Assembly: GCA_008694505.1 (NCBI GenBank)
Contig: VZDJ01000301.1
Coordinates: forward strand, 3,201,485 to 3,265,484
Direction: 5' to 3'
Source of the DNA: Cyanoderma ruficeps
Taxonomy: Eukaryota; Chordata; Aves; Passeriformes; Timaliidae
Length of the DNA: 64,000 nucleotides
Each line of letters opens with the position of its first letter. Within the stretch, counting starts at the first letter, position 1. The position numbers were made by a program, and so were the translations under genes. Positions 34,300-64,000 of the stretch are shown piece after piece. The notes beneath the pieces are model-generated. The model did no database searches and was not told where the DNA came from. It saw only the letters and a program-made list of their open reading frames with translations.

Positions 34300-35446
34300 C
34301 TGCCCATTGCCTCCCACAGTCCTGCGGCCAGCACACACCCACGCACGCATGCACACACTCACGCACACTCAGGCACGCTGGGAGTCTCTCCCTCGGCTCG
34401 GAGGAACCGGGCTGCAGTGAATCCTCAGGGAAAGGTGAGTGAGTCTTTTGGCAGCAATCACAGCGTGTGTCAGGAGCGGGCAGCCTCACCGGCGGCACCT
34501 GCTCCTTCTGCATAAAAGAGGAGGCTGGGGGAGCCGCGGCCCCCGGCGCAGCCCCCACCCCAGCCCTGCTCTCCGGCCCCTGGGGGGGCGCGGCTGCCGT
34601 CGGTCCGGGGGCGGAGGGTCCCTGTGCAAACGTGCTGATTGGCCTCGCTCTGCAGTCCAGAGCCGGCCAGGAGAACCAAGAGGGTAAGAGATGAGGAGCC
34701 GGGCACCTGGTCCCCCTCCCTCCCCTTTCTGCTCCCTCTTACCTTTATTTAATATATCTCTTTTTTTTTCTTTCTTTTTTTTTTTTTTTTNTTTTTTTTT
34801 TTGCCTAACTCCCTGCATAGTAAATCGGGTTCGGGTTCTGGCGTGCAAAGCCAAGAAAGGGAGCGAAGCCTTCCCTTCGGACGTGTTCCAGTGCAGACCC
34901 TTGGGCGGAGGGCTTGCCAGGGCTGGAGGAGAGGAGTGATTGTCTGGGGCTGGTGGCCCCAGCCCTGTCGTTGGCTCGGCCTCCCCTGGCTGCTTCCATG
35001 TGGGGAACAGAGTTAGGGAAGGCTTCGGACGTGTCTGACGGACTCAGCGGAGGGGTCAACAGTCTGTGGCCTTGGGGAGGTGAGGGAAGTGAAGACTGGG
35101 AGGAAAACAGGGTGAAAAGAAATCCAAGAAGCAGAACAACTCTTCAAACCGATGAGCACCAAGACAGGGTGGGAAGTGGGATGTGCCATCTCTGTCCCAT
35201 AATCCATCTTCAATATGAAGATGTGTTGCTGCCTCGCCATTCCAGGACACGGGACGAAAAGCTGGGCTCCCTCTCAGCATGAGTGCCTTCGATCCAGGGA
35301 AGGGTGTCCCATCCCATCCCGTCCCAGGCGACCGTCCGAGGCAGAGGAGCGCCATGTGGAGGGGAAAACAGGAAGCTGGGCTGCACCGCAAACTGAACCT
35401 TTTTGGCAGGTTCCCTTGGTCCGTTCCAATGCAGAATCCCCTGCGG
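34300..35446 (-). other. EPHB3: Probable EPHB3 3' UTR with an A/T homopolymer and one N
   Basis: This stretch follows the EPHB3 stop codon and contains no other gene. A T-run with interruptions and one ambiguous base (N at 34,791) spans 34,761-34,802, which is an A-rich stretch in the transcript. The UTR extent depends on the poly(A) site choice. Confidence 0.5.
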
Positions 35447-62043
<26,597 letters not shown>

Positions 62044-62330
62044 GGCGGGGGCGGTGCGGGCGGCCCCGCCGGGCAGTCCCGAGCTCGGCGCCACGCGCGG
62101 CTCCTCTCGCCGCCGCGCCACGCTCGCGCTCTGGCGCCGCCGCCGCCGCCGCCGCTGCTGAGCCGAACGGGGCGGGGCCTGTCCGCCAATCACCCCGCCC
62201 CTGGCAACCCGGCGCCCCTGGCGACGGCGAGCGCGGCGCCGATTGGGCGGTGCTGCAGCGGGGGCGGAGCCTCAGCGGAAAGATGAATTGGAGGGGGCGG
62301 GCGCTGCTCGGCGCGCCCCCCTGAAGCCCC
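62044..62330 (-). promoter_or_regulatory. EPHB3: EPHB3 promoter and 5' UTR
   Basis: Upstream of the start codon a (GCC)6 tract (62,136-62,153) probably lies in the 5' UTR. Minus-strand CCAAT boxes are at 62,242-62,246 and 62,287-62,291 (ATTGG on the plus strand), with a plus-strand CCAAT at 62,186-62,190. GC boxes are at 62,171-62,176 and 62,261-62,266. No TATA box is close. The start site is probably near 62,150-62,200; this is an estimate. Confidence 0.55.
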
Positions 62331-62549
62331 GCCCCCTGGCGCGGGAGGCGCAGGGCGGGGAGCGCGCCCCACCCAGCGGCCGCCCGCGGAACTGGGCTCT
62401 TAAAGGGGCCGCGCTCTGGGCCTGCTCCCTAGACCCTCGGCCCACTCAGCCCTGTCCCCCGCCCCTCCGGGTACGGGTGAGTGCGTGAGCCTGGTAGCGT
62501 GTTTGATGACGGGATCCTGGGTCCCTCTGTGCCACACTACTGGCAACCT

Positions 62550-62745
62550 GGTTTACCTATGCCACCCATTGCCATCCCATTCTCCACAGTCCCATCCTGT
62601 CTCTCATGCATCCCACCCTTTGCCAACCCATCTCACCCCATTCTCCTCCAGCTCATCCCATACATCCCATCCTACCTCACTCATCCCATCTCACTGTATC
62701 ATAAGCCTCCCCACCCTATCCACATCACAATTCCCACCACACAGA
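62550..62745. repeat. Degenerate CATCCCA-rich low-complexity tract
   Basis: Irregular copies of CCCATC / CATCCCA / ATCTCA fill about 190 bp, with a strongly pyrimidine-rich plus strand. It is a decayed simple repeat upstream of the EPHB3 promoter. Confidence 0.65.
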
Positions 62746-64000
62746 CTGGGATGAATGTTGTGATCCTGGCCAAGCTGAAACCATACAGAGAGCACCCTGA
62801 AGTGACCTCTCCCAGGACCCCTACCCCTACCCACAAGGTACTTCCCCCATCACATTCCTCGTGGGAGAAGGTGCATTACTGTGCATGCATCCGCAGCTTC
62901 CAAGTCTGTGGCTGCCTCAGTCTTCTTTCCCCTCAGCCCTGACTTTTTTATGGAAGCTCTTGGGGCCCTGTCTGGGACAGACTCTGCTCCCTTGGGATGG
63001 TGTTTACACACACACTGTCCTGGTTGTTGGGGCTGGCACTTCCACATCCTTCAGGACAGACACATATTTGCCATGATGGGTGTGGGACACAAGCTGCGAC
63101 CTGTCCTGGCCCTCTGCGCTGCATCTGCCCCTCAGATATCTGGGGAGGCTTCACTTGGGCTTAGCAAAATCCCCTAAGCCCCTGATGTTGGGAAATGCTC
63201 ATGCCCCTGGTCTCTGGGAGTGGCTGGAACTCCAGCAGGTCCAGGAGCAGTGGGATGCATGGCTGGTTGCTTCACCCTGGGCAGCTTTGTCCCCCTGGCA
63301 GAGCCACCTGGGCTGTCCCTGCAGACACCTGCCATCTGCAAGCGGCACCTCCTCACAGTGCTCCTGCCCCAGAAACCTGCCCCAGAAACTCCCTTGCCGT
63401 GCAGCCCCAGCCATGGCCCTGCACTGGTGCAGTGGGGAGGCCAAAAGACCACACTCCTGGCCACCTTCCCCTTGGCTGCTGGCAGGAGAAGGAATTTGGG
63501 AGGTTATCAGGGCTGGCTATGGTTGACCTCTCCTCCGTGAGGACAGCTGCAGAGCACATCCCCTCTGCTTTTTGCTGTACACTCCCACCAAAGCTGTGGA
63601 TGGGCATTTTACTTCCATGTCCTGGAAGGATTTGGTTTCCCAAGTCCTGGCTGGCGAGGCTGGCAGAGACCTGAGCTCTGCCTGGGCAGCTGAAAATTCG
63701 GAGATGACTGATTCCTGCTGCAGGAATGTTGGCATTCTCTGGGAACTGCAGGGAGTCTTGCCAGAATGCTGTGCCCTGAGGACTGCCACAGTGCCCCAGC
63801 ACCACTGGGCATGGTTCCTGAAGGAAAAGTCTTGCCCAAGAGAGCCAGGGTGCTCATTTAAGACAGGACATATGAAATATGATTGTGACAAGTCTCTGTG
63901 AGGGACAGGAGATGCAGCCAGTGGGTAATTGCACTCTCCAGGTAAAGGGAAGTGGCTGGGGAGCAAAGCAGCAGTAAAGGGATTTCACTTTGTGGAAAAT
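62746..64000. other. Upstream flank of EPHB3, nothing recognised
   Basis: I find no exon, repeat element or clear regulatory cluster here. Open frames on both strands have no family resemblance. Confidence 0.6.

Overview
This window is vertebrate nuclear DNA, almost certainly from a bird. The evidence is four intron-bearing vertebrate genes with short introns, a GC-rich background with CpG islands at promoters, and two pieces that read as the 3' end of the avian retroposon CR1. I name no species. Three single N bases sit in homopolymer runs at 23,946, 34,791 and 60,130.

Layout, left to right. (1) 237-807, minus strand: the first two coding exons of chordin (CHRD), the secreted BMP antagonist; the rest lies off the left edge. 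A TATA box is at 928-933. (2) 808-8,327: non-coding DNA shared by two divergent genes, with clusters of FOX, GGATTA-type homeodomain, octamer and TCF/SOX-like motifs. (3) 8,328-10,055, plus strand: thrombopoietin (THPO), five coding exons, 190 residues. It has the cytokine domain but none of the long glycosylated C-terminal half found in mammals. (4) 10,907-12,905, minus strand: POLR2H (RPB8), five coding exons, 150 residues. A CR1 copy fills about 70% of one short intron. THPO and POLR2H converge, with candidate poly(A) signals about 250 bp apart. (5) 12,906-34,293: about 21 kb with no gene I can support, a 21-bp minisatellite, a CA-rich tract and many short AT-rich islands dense in TAAT cores. 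(6) 35,447-62,043, minus strand: the complete receptor tyrosine kinase gene EPHB3, 16 coding exons, 991 residues. Every splice junction keeps the frame, and one intron is GC-AG. (7) 62,044-64,000: the EPHB3 CpG-island promoter and upstream DNA.

The block matches the human 3q27 neighbourhood (POLR2H, THPO, CHRD, EPHB3), but here EPHB3 flanks POLR2H rather than CHRD. CHRD and EPHB3 are developmental genes acting in dorsal patterning and in cell sorting and axon guidance. POLR2H is housekeeping, and THPO drives megakaryocyte or thrombocyte production. The non-coding islands are most simply read as candidate enhancers for CHRD and EPHB3; that is inference from motif content, without conservation data.
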